From contig OZ038380.1 in the NCBI GenBank assembly GCA_964036045.1, positions 121,972,899 through 122,036,898 on the forward strand: a stretch of 64,000 nt of DNA. The letters are read 5' to 3'. This document shows, piece by piece, positions 23,191 through 35,073 of this stretch. Origin of the DNA: Eutreptiella sp. 'Long Island Sound 2002'. Taxonomy: Eukaryota; Euglenozoa; Euglenophyceae; Eutreptiales; Eutreptiaceae. The notes below the pieces were generated by a model. That model was given only the letters and a program-made list of their open reading frames with translations, made no database searches and was not told the origin of the DNA. Made by a program: the position numbers and the translations under genes. Numbering within the stretch: position 1 is the stretch's first letter; each line of letters starts with the position of its first letter.

Positions 23191-23627
23191 ATGCAGCTGA
23201 CCTGGCCAAACGACATCTGGAGACCGGGGATAAGGCTGCATCCTAAGGCCTGCGCTGCTTTGGGACTCGAGGCGGAACGTGCGACACCCAAGCGCCTCGG
23301 AACCCTAGTACCAAGAACGTGCATGCATGCCTTGGGAACGGAATACGCCAGGAAGTCCGGTGAACCTCTAGGGTTCCACCCAAAGGACGGGACGTGCGCA
23401 AGTCCGGGGGCACACCCTCCCGACGAGACAAGCAAGTCACGCCAGCGGCGATCAACCCTCCCGGTGTTGCCCGGGGCCGCTTTGTTGGGGGCCAACAGTC
23501 AGGTCTAGCGGGACTTAAGCCGCCTCCCCTCTTCACGCGCGGAGCCGCTTCCTGTTCGTCACAGGGGCGTTGCCAGGGGCAACCATGGGGCGCCTCCCCA
23601 CGACTGAGTGCACCTACCTACCTACCT
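23191..23627. other. no gene recognised; ends in a short CCTA tandem
   Basis: Normal composition resumes. A 105-aa open frame (23191-23508) has no recognisable motif. (CCTA)n at about 23609-23625 lies exactly at the start of the retroelement homology. Confidence 0.35.
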
Positions 23628-24513
23628 ACATCCAATTCATCGTTGCGCCGCCTTGCCCGCGCCGCGCCCTCCTTTGGTTGCTGCACCACCGCTGCAATTT
23701 GCTGCTGCTCTGCACAGAGTAACGGACGTGCTGATCCAGCTGTTCAAAGTATTGTAAACTCACTTAGGCAGTATCTTGAGCAGCGTGGGGGTTCAAGCAA
23801 GCACTGCTGAGTGGAAAGCTTGCCATTGGCCCTTTGGGCTTTGAAAAATTTGCTGGGGGCAGTAAGTGGGTATTCCGCAAAGCGACTTGTATTTCAGAGA
23901 GATCATGTAGGTTGGGGGGATTGTTTGCCCGTCTCCCTACAGGAAGGGGCTGATGATGCAGAACAATGTCTTGGTCGCATGTTGGACGAACGTGCTGAAG
24001 TCCGAAAGCGCCTTAAAGACCTCCATGCCAAGGAGTTTGCCAAAATTTTGGCCAAACATCCTGAGCAATCGTTCAAGCCGGGGGACCATGTATGGGTACG
24101 TAGTCGTATTGTCGAACCTCCTGTGCATGGCAAGCTCAGAAGGGTTTGGCAAGGCCTTTGTGGAGTGATGAGACGCATCTCACCCGGGCACCTACCGTGT
24201 AAATATCCGAGGAAGGGGAGAGATCTTCACTTCTCGGCGATTGAAGCCCTATCTCCCTTACGAGGACAACAAGAAAGTGCCTTTGCACTATTGTACGGAT
24301 AGGGAAGGGTTGATTGAGACCGACGACTACATGGTCGAGCGTGTTGTGGACGATCGTGTTGTCAGGGGCAACCGACAGTGGCGAGTCGGATATCGGAGGT
24401 TCCCCGAACCTGAGTGGCATTATGGAGGGTCTTTCATGCATAATAGCAACAATACATGGGCTTGGTACAACTGTCGGAACGAGATTGATGTGTCTTTGTC
24501 AGATTTGCGCTGA
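23628..24513 (+). pseudogene. chromodomain-retrotransposon integrase C-terminal part, copy 2
   Basis: From 23716 the plus strand reads the integrase region AQSNGRADPAVQSIVNSLRQ, then (from 23811) SLPLALWALKN, GYSAKRLVFQRD, the helix, the SH3-like VWVRSRIVEPP segment and, after a frame change near 24180, SRRLKPYLPY and a chromodomain-like end (YMVERVVDD...QWRVGYRRF, then NNTWAWYN) ending at TGA 24511. Bases 23628-23716 repeat the antisense coiled-coil end seen at 14916-15004, so both copies share one chimeric junction. A TGA at 23808 and the frame change make it non-functional as read. The 3' LTR of this element appears to begin at 26031. Confidence 0.75.
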
Positions 24514-26020
24514 ATTATTGTTGATTTTCTATTCTCTTTTCAACCATTGGCAGGTTGGCCCTCCAGCAAGTTTTTTCATCGACTTTTCCCAGTTGCAGTG
24601 GAATGCCATCTCTTCACACTTTATTGAGGCAATTGCTCATTGATATGACGTTTGCCATATGATCCCTTTGCCCTTATCCATTGCCATTGATTGATGGTGG
24701 TTGTCTCTCTTACAAACATGTCTTTTCCACTTGTTTGACCTACTCCTCCCATTTGCATTGTGTTGTCCTCCTCATCCCTGTATTGCAGTTCCCCCCTCAT
24801 TTTGGGTTCCTGGATGCAGCCATGCCATCGTTTTGTATTTTTGTGGGTGTTTGGGTGCCTACTCCATGGTGTGCCCACCACTTTGAGCACTTGGGATAGA
24901 TTTGGGCTTGACGCGTTATATTCTTATGTTGTTTGAGCTTCCGCCCCTGATATGAGGTTGCCAGACGCCATAGAGACCGCCAATTGTGCTTCGGGGGCGC
25001 CTATTCTTTCAAAAATACGTGTTTCTCTTTTCAGAACACAACGTTCTATTTTTAGAAATTTTATGCTATTTTTAGTAACAAACTTTCCATTTTTAGAACT
25101 CCTGCCCACCGGCCCCGTTTCGCGTTTCCTCACCGTCCGCGACCATATTTTTGCACGGTGATCGCATCGGTGAGGGCCTCTCCCCTCCAGGGTTGCCCCA
25201 TTTGGAGATCCAATTTTTCCGCTTCGCTATTTTTAGTAACAATTGTTACTATTTTTAGTAAAAATTTGATTTTCTATTCCTCCAAGTTGATGGCACCTGG
25301 CAACATTTCGAACGGATCCTCGACCATTTTTTGCATGCTGGACGCAACCGTGTGGTCTGTTTGCATTACATTTGTACCGGCCGCCTCCGGTATACCCTCC
25401 TAAAAGGTTTGTAGGGTAGGGTCAGCTAGGCTCAAGAACCGTGTTTTTGCCATTCGTTTCACATATCGTTGAGTTGGAGCATATCCTGAGTACCTACCCA
25501 CTTTGAAGACACATTCCAAATGCAACCATGGCATCTATTTGCTCCCTGCTTCCACCTGGGTCCCAAATGATATAATATTTGGTGAAAAGAATTCGCGGGA
25601 CAAAACTTGTTTTTTCGGAAAAAAGATTTTCTCCCAAATTTCTTCATTTATCGTCTTTGGTGACCTCTAGGTGCATTTCAGCATTGTATGGCTCTCATTA
25701 CGTTTGCTGATTCCCCTTCGCGCCATTGGGTGGCATTTTTTCGCTGCGGCTTGGCCTGTCGCAGCGAGTTTGCAGCTAGGGAGGGGGGTGTCAATGGCAC
25801 CTGTGGGGGGTTCGCATAGGTATTTAATCGCCTAAACACAAGCATTTGAGCTATGCAGGGTGTTCAGGGCTAGGGAGGGAGGTGTCTATGCTATGCCCAC
25901 AACCGTGTGGATATTGCACCCGGCCAACTGCCCTATGATGCTTGTTTGTACTCGTTTCCATGGCTCTGCCCCTCGTTTTCTGATTTTGGCTGTGTCAGAG
26001 CATCGGGGATGTCTGAGTCA
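24514..26020 (+). other. 3' untranslated region of the retroelement, no gene
   Basis: AT-richer non-coding sequence between integrase and LTR. Bases 24930-25400 are homologous to 50010-50440 after the other chromodomain gene, with repeated TTTTTAGAA/TTTTTAGTAAC motifs. Two earlier copies of the polypurine motif occur at 25778-25788 and 25872-25882, each followed by TGT. Confidence 0.55.
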
Positions 26021-26030
26021 GGGAGGGGGG
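26021..26030 (+). promoter_or_regulatory. polypurine tract before LTR
   Basis: GGGAGGGGGG directly precedes the TGTAAA start of the LTR, the usual place of the plus-strand primer. Near-identical tracts followed by TGT at 25778 and 25872 make a triplet. Confidence 0.6.
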
Positions 26031-27216
26031 TGTAAAACCTAGGGCATGGCCATGTGAAGAATCCATGTGTGTTGCCCATTTCCCCTCTGCACAATCATGT
26101 TGCTTCTCGTGTGCCATTTCAGATGTAAATTCTTATGGGATCTCAGCTTTTGATTCAAATCCGAGATTTTGATCCCAGAATTCGATTCCGACCGCAGATG
26201 TCAGTTTTGTTTTTGCATTTATGATGTTGCATTAATCTTTATCAATTCCGCGGGTGGGCAGCATTTCTTCTAATATTATTTGGGTTTCCGATTCGTCGAT
26301 TGGCTGCTGCTGTGTGTGTGCGCGCGCCGTTGTTGGTCGCGCCCTATTGCAGGCCAGCCAATCGAATACCCTCCCAGTCTGGTGCTAAAAGTGTCAGCCC
26401 TGTCCTGTTACGAAAATGGATACCGATCGGAAGCTAGGGCAACTCCAGTGGAAGATAGAAGGCCCGGAATTGCAATCTGGCTAAACACTGGTGTGGTGCC
26501 TCCGCCCACGCCGGCTGTTGCCCTTGGGTGCATCACTCCACTTCAGAGGAGAATGGTACACGTTAATGGGCGCATCTGCTTTGGCAGTACCACGCCTGCG
26601 TGGATGGGGGATCAAGAGTCCCTGGAAGCTGGAGAAGTCCTAGTGGAAGAGGAGTGGAAGTGGAAGTGGCTGAGGTAGGCGCACCGCTGGTCGTGGGATA
26701 CATTGACTGTTGCCTTGCAATTGGATTCCATTGGGGTGCCACACCATATCCGGTTTTGAGGTCTCATGCATTCATTCTAAGAGTTCACATTGCATTTGTC
26801 ATTCATGCATGGTTCATTCATGGTGTGACTCAAAACTGGTGGTGCCCATGATTCCATGGTCAAGGTGAACATATGGTGTCTCTCCTCCCCAAGGTGGTTC
26901 TGGTGCTTTCCCTTACTCTCCTTCCCTCTCCCTATTCGTCATTCTCCTCAAGAGGTAAATGGAGCAGTCCATGTGCGATGCGACCGTGGTCTTTTATCAT
27001 TTGAGACTCTTGGGCTCTTTCACTCTTTCTCAAGTGCCCGTGGCTTGCAAGTTGTTGAATTAAGACATGCCGTGGTTGTGCCGTGTTATGATTAGACTCA
27101 CGGATAGGCATGGGTTCAGCTTTCGCCACTCCCTCTCCAAGTGCATGCATGCTCTCTTGGGTCGAGGCTAGGCGAAGCTCCCTCCCCATGCATGCCTTCT
27201 CTCATGGTGGATAGGT

Positions 27217-27231
27217 AAATCTCTCTCAAGG
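27217..27231 (+). repeat. 15-bp target-site duplication, left
   Basis: AAATCTCTCTCAAGG, repeated exactly at 32226-32240. The uninterrupted LTR at about 7427-7442 has a single copy. Confidence 0.85.
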
Positions 27232-27277
27232 TGCCACGGTGGAGGCATACCGCAAGTATGCACACATGCATGCAAAA

Positions 27278-28090
27278 GCCCCGCCCCAGCACGCCCACTC
27301 GCATAGGGGGTACGACGGTGCCGGAACACGCCAAACATGAAAAGAGGTGGGTAAAGAGGGAGCCACGCAAGTATGTTACATGTCACGCCGCGCATGCGGG
27401 AAGGACAACGAACAAAGGTGGCCAAAAAGGTGTGTGGAGTCGTGTCGGATGCAAGTAGGATATAAACCTACGCCAAACAACGCACGCTAAAATACGCCGT
27501 AACGAGCACAACACGGTAAGAAATAGGAGAGGGGAGAACACGAGGCATAAGTAGGTAACATACCACACCACCGCAAGAGCAAGAGACCCACCGAGGATGG
27601 CAATGGCAAGATGCCATTGCACGACAAAACCCCGCCGCCGCACGCCCGTTTGCATAGGGGAGCACAACGCCGCCGCGACACACGGAACACGCAAAGATGT
27701 GGGTGAGATAAGTATGTTACACCCACGCAAGGAGCATAACGGCGACAAGACACGCATCACACGAGAAGATAAGGAGGGAAGGGAGGGAGCCACGCAAGTA
27801 TGTCACCATGTCCTGCCACGCCGCGCACACAAGAGAAGCAACGAGCGCCCGGCCCGCGCCACCAACCGAGACAAACGAAGGTGTGGAACCAACCAGGGAG
27901 CAGGGAGAGGAATAGGAAAGAGGGCCCCCACCCACGCACGTCTCTTTTTGCATAGGGAGTACAACGGCACCACGACAAACAACACACGAAAGGGTGTGGG
28001 TACGGGAAGAGAGACATAAGCACACCATGGTATGGCACAAAGTAGGAGGAGCGTGCGCACACACGTAGATACACGTGCGAAGGCAGGTAT
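27278..28090 (+). repeat. degenerate tandem repeat of about 300-350 bp, three units
   Basis: Each unit has GCATAGGG(G/A)GTACAACGGC-like sequence (near 27301, 27651 and 27951) and a following CGCAAGTATGTTAC-like block (near 27366, 27715 and 28083). Unit spacing is about 350 and 300 bp. Confidence 0.55.
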
Positions 28091-28519
28091 GTTATACGCC
28101 GCGACGCTGCAGCGAACTTGTTGCCAATGATGCAGGACGAAGGCCCACATACCCCCACCCTTCCTTTTGTCTCAAAGGGCGCAACAAGAGAGAAAGCCGG
28201 CGAAGAGAAGGACAGAGACACACACCAGGCCGGAGGCAGGGAAAAAGTGCATGCCAGGGAGAAGGGCGAGCAGAGGAAGGGGAAAAGAGCGATGAAGCCA
28301 CGAACGAAACAAGGGGTAGCCAGCAGCCGAGCAAGGGACGCACCCAGGGAGGGGGGCACGGCAGGCACATGACACACAGCGGGCACCACACCGCACCGAA
28401 ACACCGCAGAGGGGAGCACCAGAGGGACAAGAGAAAAGCGGCACCACGCACCACGATACGCACCGCACAGATACCACACACACCGCACACACCCACACCC
28501 GTGCCCGCAGCACGTGGCC

Positions 28520-31330
28520 GGCGAGGGCCGGCGGCCCGCCCAGAGGGCGGGCAGCCGGAGGAGGGGGAGCGCCTGACCCCAGACGCCCCTCACAACGGCG
28601 GACGGCACCCCCCCGGGGACGCCCTACCGCCACCCCCACGGCGCACAACGCCGGCCGGCAAGGGTGCGCGCCGTGGGGCCGGTGCTGGGTCCCCACGCCC
28701 GCACCGACCGCACCCGGGATACACGGGTCGCGGAACCCCGGCCGCCCGTCCCAGAGGACGGGCGGCCGGGGGAGGGACAGCGCCTGACACCAGACGCCTC
28801 TCACAACGGTGGCAGGCCACTCCCCCCGGGGACGGCCCCCCACCACCCCCACGGCACGCAGCCCCCACAGGGCATGCAGGCAAAGGGGACAGTGTTGGGC
28901 TCCCACACCCACACGCCCGTGCCCACAGCACGTGGGTGGCGGACCCCAACGGCCCGCTCCGTGGGCAGGCAGTCGGGGGAGGGGGAGCGCCTGACGTCAG
29001 ACGCCCCTCACAACATTGGAAGGCACCCCCCTCGGGGACGCCCTTCTGCCACCCCCAAAGCGAGCAACGCCCGCCCGCAAGGGCGCACGCTGTGGGGCCG
29101 GTGCTGGGTCCCCACGCCCGCACCGACCGCACCCGGGACACACGGGTCGCGGAACCCTGGCTGCCTGCCCGAGAGGACGGGCTGCCGGGGGAGGGACAGC
29201 GCCTGACACCAGACGCCCCTCACAACGGTGGCAGGCCACCCCCCCCCGGGGACAGTTCCCCACCAACCCCGCGGCACGCAGCCCCCACAGGGCATGCAGG
29301 CCAAGGGGAGAGTGTTGGGCCCCCACACCCTCACGCCCGCGCCCACAGCATTTGGGTGGCGGACCCCAACAGCCCGCCCAGTGGGCGGGAGGTTTTGGGG
29401 GGGGGCGCGCCTGACCACAGACGCCCCTCACAACGGTGGAAGGCACCCCCCCGGGGACGCCCTTCCGCCACCCCCACAGCAAGCAACGCCAGCCCGCAAG
29501 GGGGCACGCTGTGGGGCCAGTGCTGGGCCCACGCCCGCACCGACCGCAGGCGGGACACAAGGGTCGCGGAACCCCGGCTGCCCGCCCCAGAGGACGGGCG
29601 GCCGGGGGAGGGACAGCGCCTGACACCAGACGCCCTTCACAACGGTGGCGGGCCAGCTTCCCCGGTGACGGCCCCCCACCACCCCCGTGGCACGCAGCCC
29701 CCACAGGGCATGCAGGCCAAGGGGACAGTGATGGGCCTCCACAACCACACGCCCGCGCCCACAGCATGTGGGTGGCTGACCCCAACAGCCCGCCCAGTGG
29801 GCGGGAGGTTCGGGGGGGGGGGGGGCGCCTGACCACAGACGCCCCTCACAACGGTGGAAAGCGACCCCCCCGGATTGCCCTTCCGCCACCCCCACAGCGA
29901 GCAACGCCGGCCCGCAAGGGCGCAAGCTGTGGGGCCAGTGCTGGGCCCACGCCCGCACTGACCGCACCCGGGACACAAGGGTCGCGGAACCCCGGCGGCC
30001 CGCCCCAGAGGACGGGCGGCCGGGGGAGGGACAGCGCCTGACACCAGACGCCCTTCACAACGGTGGCGGGCCAGCTTCCCCGGTGACGGCCCCCCACCAC
30101 CCCCGTGGCACGCAGCCCCCACAGGGCATGCAGGCCAAGGGGACAGTGATGGGCCCCCACACCCACACGCCCGCACCTGCAGCACGCGGGTGATGGACCC
30201 CAACAACCCGCCGAGTGGGCAGGCAGTCGGGGGAGGGGGAGCGCCTGACCTCAGACGCCCCTCATGATGGTGGAAGGCACCCCCCTGCGAGGACGCCCTT
30301 CCGCCACTCCGGCAGCGAGCAACGCAGGCCCGCAAGGGCGCACGCTGTGGCGCCGGTGCTGGGTCCCCACGCCCGCACCGACCGAACCAACGACACACGG
30401 GTCGCGGAACCCCGGCTACCCGCCCCAGAGGACGGACAGCCGGGGGAGGGACAGCGCCTGACACCAGACGCCCCTCACAACGGTGGCAGGCCAGCCCCCC
30501 CGGGGATGGCCCCCCACCACCCCAACGGCACGCAGCCCCCACAGGGCATGCAGGCGAAGAGGACCGTGATGGGCCCCAACACCCAGACACCCGCGCCCGC
30601 AGCACGTGGGTGGCGGACCCCAACAGCCCGCCAAGTGGGCAGGCAGTCGGGGGAGGGGGAGCGCCTGACTTCAGACGCCCCTCAAAGGGGTCGAAGGCAC
30701 CCCTCCCGGGGACGCCATTCCGCAACCCCCACTGCGAGCAACGCCGGCGCGCAGGAGCGCACGCTGTGGGGCCGCTGCTGGGTCACCACGCCCGCACCGA
30801 CCGCACCCGGGACACACGGGTCGCGGTACCCCGGCCGCCCGCCCCAGAGGACGGGCGGCCGGGGGAGGGACAGCGCCCGACACCAGACGCCCCTCACGAC
30901 AGCAGCAAGCCACCCCCCGCGGGGACGGCACCCCAGCATCACCGCAGCACGCAGCCCCCGCAGGGCATGCAGGCCAAGGGGACAGTGTTGGGCCCCCACA
31001 CCCAAACGCCCGCGCCAACAGCACGTGGGTAGTGGACCCCAACAGCCCGCCCAGTGGGCGGGGAGTCGGGGGAGGGGGAGCGCCTGACATCAGACGCCCT
31101 CGCAACAGTGGAAGGCGCCCCCCCAGGGACGCCCTTCCGCCAACCCCACGGCGAGCAACGCCCGCCCGCAAGGTCGCCCGCTGTGGGGCCGGTGCTGGGT
31201 CCCCACGCCAGCACCGACCGCACCTTGGACACACGGGTCGCGGAACCCCGGCTACCCGCCCCAGAGGGCGGGCTGCTGGGGAAGGGACAGCGACTGCGTC
31301 TGACACCAGACGCCCCTCACAACCCGCCCC
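28520..31330 (+). repeat. 420-bp higher-order satellite-like array, about 6.7 copies
   Basis: Anchor sequences recur every 416-420 bp: CACAACGGTGGC(A/G)GGCC at 28803, 29219, 29638, 30056, 30476 and 30896. Each 420-bp unit holds two diverged halves of about 210 bp, both containing CAGACGCCCCTCACAACGGTGG. The second half type starts near 28587, 29007, 29427, 29844, 30265, 30686 and 31101. Open frames up to 585 aa cross four units because the period is close to a multiple of three; I do not treat them as genes. Confidence 0.85.
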
Positions 31331-32202
31331 CCGGCACACAAACGACACGGACCCGCCCCACGGGGGGCGCACAACCCCCAGCCAGGAAGGGGGGAACCGG
31401 GACCGGACCGCCCCCCCCCCAAGCACACCAGACGGAGCAAGGGACCGGGGCAGGACACGCGGAGGGGCACGGACCACGTTGAACGGCCCTACCAGCGCCC
31501 AGTGCCGGGACAGCGCGGGGTGCGCACGCCACACCACCAAGGGGGGGGGGGGGGCGCGGGAGCGCGAGCGCACACACACGCAAAGGGCACGCGGGGACTA
31601 CCAGAAGGGCAACCGGACCGAGCTCGCGGAACGCACAGACCGCGTGGATTGGCGTACCAGCGAGCGAGGGTAAGGGACACCCGGATGGGACGGCCCGTCA
31701 CACGCAGCGCGGAACACGCGGGGCGGGAAGGGGGAAACCGAAGGGACACAACACCAGGCACCGGCCCGAGCCCCCCGAACCGGCCGTGAGCACCGCGCAC
31801 ACACGGACGGGGCACTGCACCCGCCAAGGCAGTAGTGGCGCACTGCACCACGCCCCAACCCCTAGGCTAGGCAGCCTCTGCGCCAGCCCAAGGGGGTCCC
31901 ACTGGCGACAAGCCAGTAGCACGGGCCCGGCAGCGCCAGCGCCCCGGGCGACCACGCATTAGGGGGGCGACGCGGTGGGTAAGCGCCAGCAGCCACGGCT
32001 GCGAATTGATGCACTGACCGGGGAGTGGCGAAACGGGGAAGCCGGGGAGGGACGGGGCTCCGAGCCCTGTGAACCCGGGGGACTCCGCCACCAGGCAGGA
32101 GGTGCGTCTTTGAGGGCCCCCCACTAGGACCCGGTGGGGAGGATATCACCTGGCCCGACCAGGTGGCCCCCTGGGGCCGAAAGGCGTCTAGTACCCGCAA
32201 AA
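31331..32202 (+). other. GC-rich 3' region of the insertion
   Basis: No coding motif. Bases from about 31690 to the tail are repeated, inverted, at 63417-63960. Homopolymer runs at 31410 and 31541-31553. Confidence 0.5.
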
Positions 32203-32225
32203 TCAAACCTCAAACCTCAAACCTC
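32203..32225 (+). repeat. TCAAACC heptamer tail
   Basis: Three TCAAACC units plus TC at the 3' end of the insertion, directly before the right target duplication. The inverted copy at 63417 starts with about two to three GGTTTGA units. Confidence 0.8.
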
Positions 32226-32240
32226 AAATCTCTCTCAAGG
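32226..32240 (+). repeat. 15-bp target-site duplication, right
   Basis: AAATCTCTCTCAAGG, identical to 27217-27231. Confidence 0.85.
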
Positions 32241-33235
32241 GATTTGGTTGGGGAATATCTCTCCTCGGGCATGATTAGGCGATGCATGTACTCCCTCCGA
32301 CTCTCCGGGATGAGACCAACTCTCCATGCACGTGCTCTCTTTGGGTGGGATCATCTCTCCATGCACGTGCTCTCTTTGGTTGGAGGTTAGGAACCATGAG
32401 TAGCCCGGGGGGCCATTGGCATATTTTGTGCTTCTTTGCCAAGAGGTGGATCTCCATATCAATGGTGTATTGCTCATTTGCTAATTTTGCTTTAGATTAG
32501 TTGCTGATCCTAAGCGCCAACCGGGTCATGGTTTCGTGCCTTTGTTGGTGCGTTTACATGCTTCATGTGACCATGTATGTGCATGTGCACTTCCCTCCCC
32601 CATGTTGGTGTAGTCAAGACGTCCCAAGACTCAAGTGTGACTCATTTGCTCTTCTGGGTTGGCCCGACATCGGTGTCGTACATTTCTTCCCACTCCTCCA
32701 CTCCCGGTGAGACCATTCATGTCGACGGGTAGAAGTAGTGTGAATTTTGGTTTACACTTATGCATGCAAGACCTTAAGTCCATAGGATGATGCCCGTGCC
32801 TATGAAGTCTCCATTCTTGCATTGCATGTGGTCCGACCAGAAGGGTGAGTTGAGTCTTACTTGCGCTTGTGAATTATTTTCTTTTTCTCAAGGGTGGACC
32901 TTTGCCCATGCTCGTCCCGTGTGGACTAGTCGACCCGTCTTGGACCCGTATTGGCTCCTTTCTGAACCATTGTTGGACTGTTGCTCATTTGTGCGTTTTT
33001 GTGGACCATTGGTGAACTTTTGGTTGGATCATTGTTGGACCGTATTGGACTCTCGGGTCATTTCGTCTTTGGGCTTTCTGTTGGAATGATTTGTGTCATT
33101 GCCCCGCTCTGAGGGACTTGAGTAGGTTGTGAGCTTTGAAATGTCTGCTGGTTTTATTGGTTGGAAGTTTGGCTGGTTCGAAATTCGAAAGAAAAGAAGA
33201 TTGACTCGGTTCAAGTCACCTTGAGGGCAACTTGT

Positions 33236-33249
33236 TGGTATCAGAGGCT
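33236..33249 (+). promoter_or_regulatory. primer binding site for initiator tRNA-Met
   Basis: TGGTATCAGAGGCT, 6 bases after the LTR end. The first 11 bases match the canonical initiator tRNA-Met PBS of plant LTR elements. Confidence 0.75.
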
Positions 33250-33412
33250 TACCCGGGCGGGGGTTTAGCCTACGGCTCTGACATGGGCAGCGGAATGACT
33301 CTCGGAGAGGTTAGGGCCATGATCGGGATGATCACAGCACGGCCAGAGGAATCGGGTTCTGACTATGCGACAGGGCATTAGTCGACGGTTGGTTCTCCTT
33401 TAGACTTGGCAC

Positions 33413-35073
33413 TTGGGCTTAGGCAGGGCCAGCCAGCCTACCCAGTTCAGGAAGACACCAACATGGAATCCGCACCATGGGGATACCATTCCCTTTGAGA
33501 GGATTCGGATGGTGAATCAATTCGATGAGGCAGCCGAAAGGATTCTGATTCATGAGTGGACACCGGAGACTCATAATTTAGCAACCTTGCCGGTGCAGGT
33601 TGGGGAGCTAACGGGTGCGTTGAAATATCTCCAAACCTTTCCGCGATTTCTGAAACTCGCCAGGTCATCCAAGCCCTCTCTTGCGAGCTTGAACTCCATG
33701 CACGGGGAGTACAAGTAGATGGGTCACTTTTGGCGGCCCGACCAGAGGCTTTGGGACAATTGTTGAACGAGGTAAACAACGAGGTGCAGGACCAGAGGTC
33801 CCAGTTGGACTCGAAGAGAGCAGTGATGCAATCGACTTTAGCACAAGCCAATGCAGCCGCTTTGGAATATAGCCAAGTAGGTGAAGCTCTTAAGGCGAAG
33901 GTGGACCATTCTCGCCAAGGGTGGGAGCAAGCCACAAATGAGTTGAAACGGCAACTTGAGGGAGTGTTGAATGAAGTAACTGGGCCGAGTTCACACCGGG
34001 CCAAATTGGAAAAATTGGTTGAGGACTTGAAGGGTTTGGAAGGCAAGGTGTTGAATTGTGACCAGGTCACCACCAGCATGGTTGAGAAAATCCTGCGGAT
34101 CGGTCTCAACTTTAAGGATGCCGAGAAATGGGTGCATGGTGTGGAAGCAATGGTGGGAAGCCACAAGGCATCTATTTCCCAGCGTATCAATCAGGTACAC
34201 AACTTGGAGCACCCTGCTGTTTCGTCAACAGCCACAAGGGAAGTTGAAGAGGCGAAGGTGCCCGCAACGGAGGTGAGACGCATAGCGGCGAACTTGGAGA
34301 TCAGGAGTGCACAAGTGACTACTCTCACGGGCCAAATGCACCATTGGGAAACTGTGCCCAAGCTGGAATCGACCAAGGTCAAGGCCCTGGAGTTACAGGT
34401 GCGATTGCTCATGGCCCGTTTGGATAAAAATGAGCATGAGGTACATGCGATCAGGGAGGAGATCCGGACCCGACCCCATGGCAGTCCCGCCGAAGAAACG
34501 CGGCCGGATTCTCATGTCATTGGTGATTTACAAAGAAAATTGGAGTCGTTGGAGAACAAATATCAATTGTTGAAGCAAGCGGGTATGCCACTGGTGAATC
34601 CAATTGGGATCCTGACACCGAAGCCCGAACGAGTCCGAGTTTTTGGAGTGCCAGCACGGGAAGAACGGGTTGCGGGAAGCCTACCGGGGTTTGGATTCCC
34701 CCTGGCCGAGGATGACTGGTCATCCATGAGGTCGGATAAACGGCGTTTCCGGGGTAGAGCCCCACGTGGTGGAAGGAGTGGGAACCGCATCCACGAGGGA
34801 CACACCCCGCTGGGCATGGGGGGTGATTGGCGGCATTGCGCCGGCTTGGACCTCCGGTACTTCGAGGCAGACAGTGATGGTTGGTTTCTGCCAGGGATGG
34901 CGTTTCAGTTGTTTAATCGACAAGAATCTCTCAAGGATGGAATTGGCCTTCCGAAACTAAAGCCGTTGGGAATTCTACGGGCGATTAGAATTGGTGAAGT
35001 TTGCCCTGAAGATTTTTGGATGCCCCGTTCTACTGGGAGGAGCCCCAAGTTGAAGGAACGGATCCGCGGCTAA
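33413..35073 (+). pseudogene. gag-like coiled-coil protein (N-terminal region)
   Basis: Protein coding begins near 33413 and continues in one 447-aa open frame from 33730 to 35073. No good start codon fits: helical coding continues upstream of 33730 in another frame. Long charged helices with Leu heptads (residues 1-280 of the open frame) are followed by a Pro/Gly/Arg-rich part (about 290-370). It matches the fragment at 8690-9812. Position after LTR and PBS implies a structural gag role; no capsid motif or zinc knuckle here. Confidence 0.6.

Larger units (their letters stand above)
27232..32225 (+). mobile_element. 4,994-bp LINE-like (target-primed) insertion with tandem arrays, no RT seen
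   Basis: Bounded by an exact 15-bp direct repeat and ending in three TCAAACC units, both signs of target-primed insertion with plus-strand orientation. Inside: a 3-unit degenerate array (27278-28090), a 420-bp higher-order array (28520-31330), and a GC-rich 3' region (about 31690-32200) with a hairpin ACCTGG-CCCGA-CCAGGT near 32149. No RT, endonuclease or other known domain is visible, so it is probably non-autonomous or 5'-truncated. The same 3' end appears inverted at 63417-64000, showing a dispersed family. Confidence 0.75.
26031..33229 (+). mobile_element. LTR copy 2, split by an insertion and shared by two elements
   Basis: LTR sequence runs 26031-27231 and resumes at 32226-33229, matching 6268-8429 across the join. 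On its left is a polypurine tract, as for a 3' LTR; on its right is a PBS and gag, as for a 5' LTR. It therefore ends the integrase-bearing element at 23628-24513 and starts the element at 33230 onward. The central 4,994 bp is a separate insertion. Confidence 0.65.

Noticed and set aside
28075-29832. 585-aa plus-strand open frame
   Set aside because: It crosses four units of the 420-bp array; openness follows from the period and high GC. All three frames and both strands show similar long frames.
31860-32200. rRNA or tRNA-derived SINE head in the GC-rich 3' region
   Set aside because: I could not find A and B box promoter motifs in order or a match to rRNA; only a short hairpin is visible.
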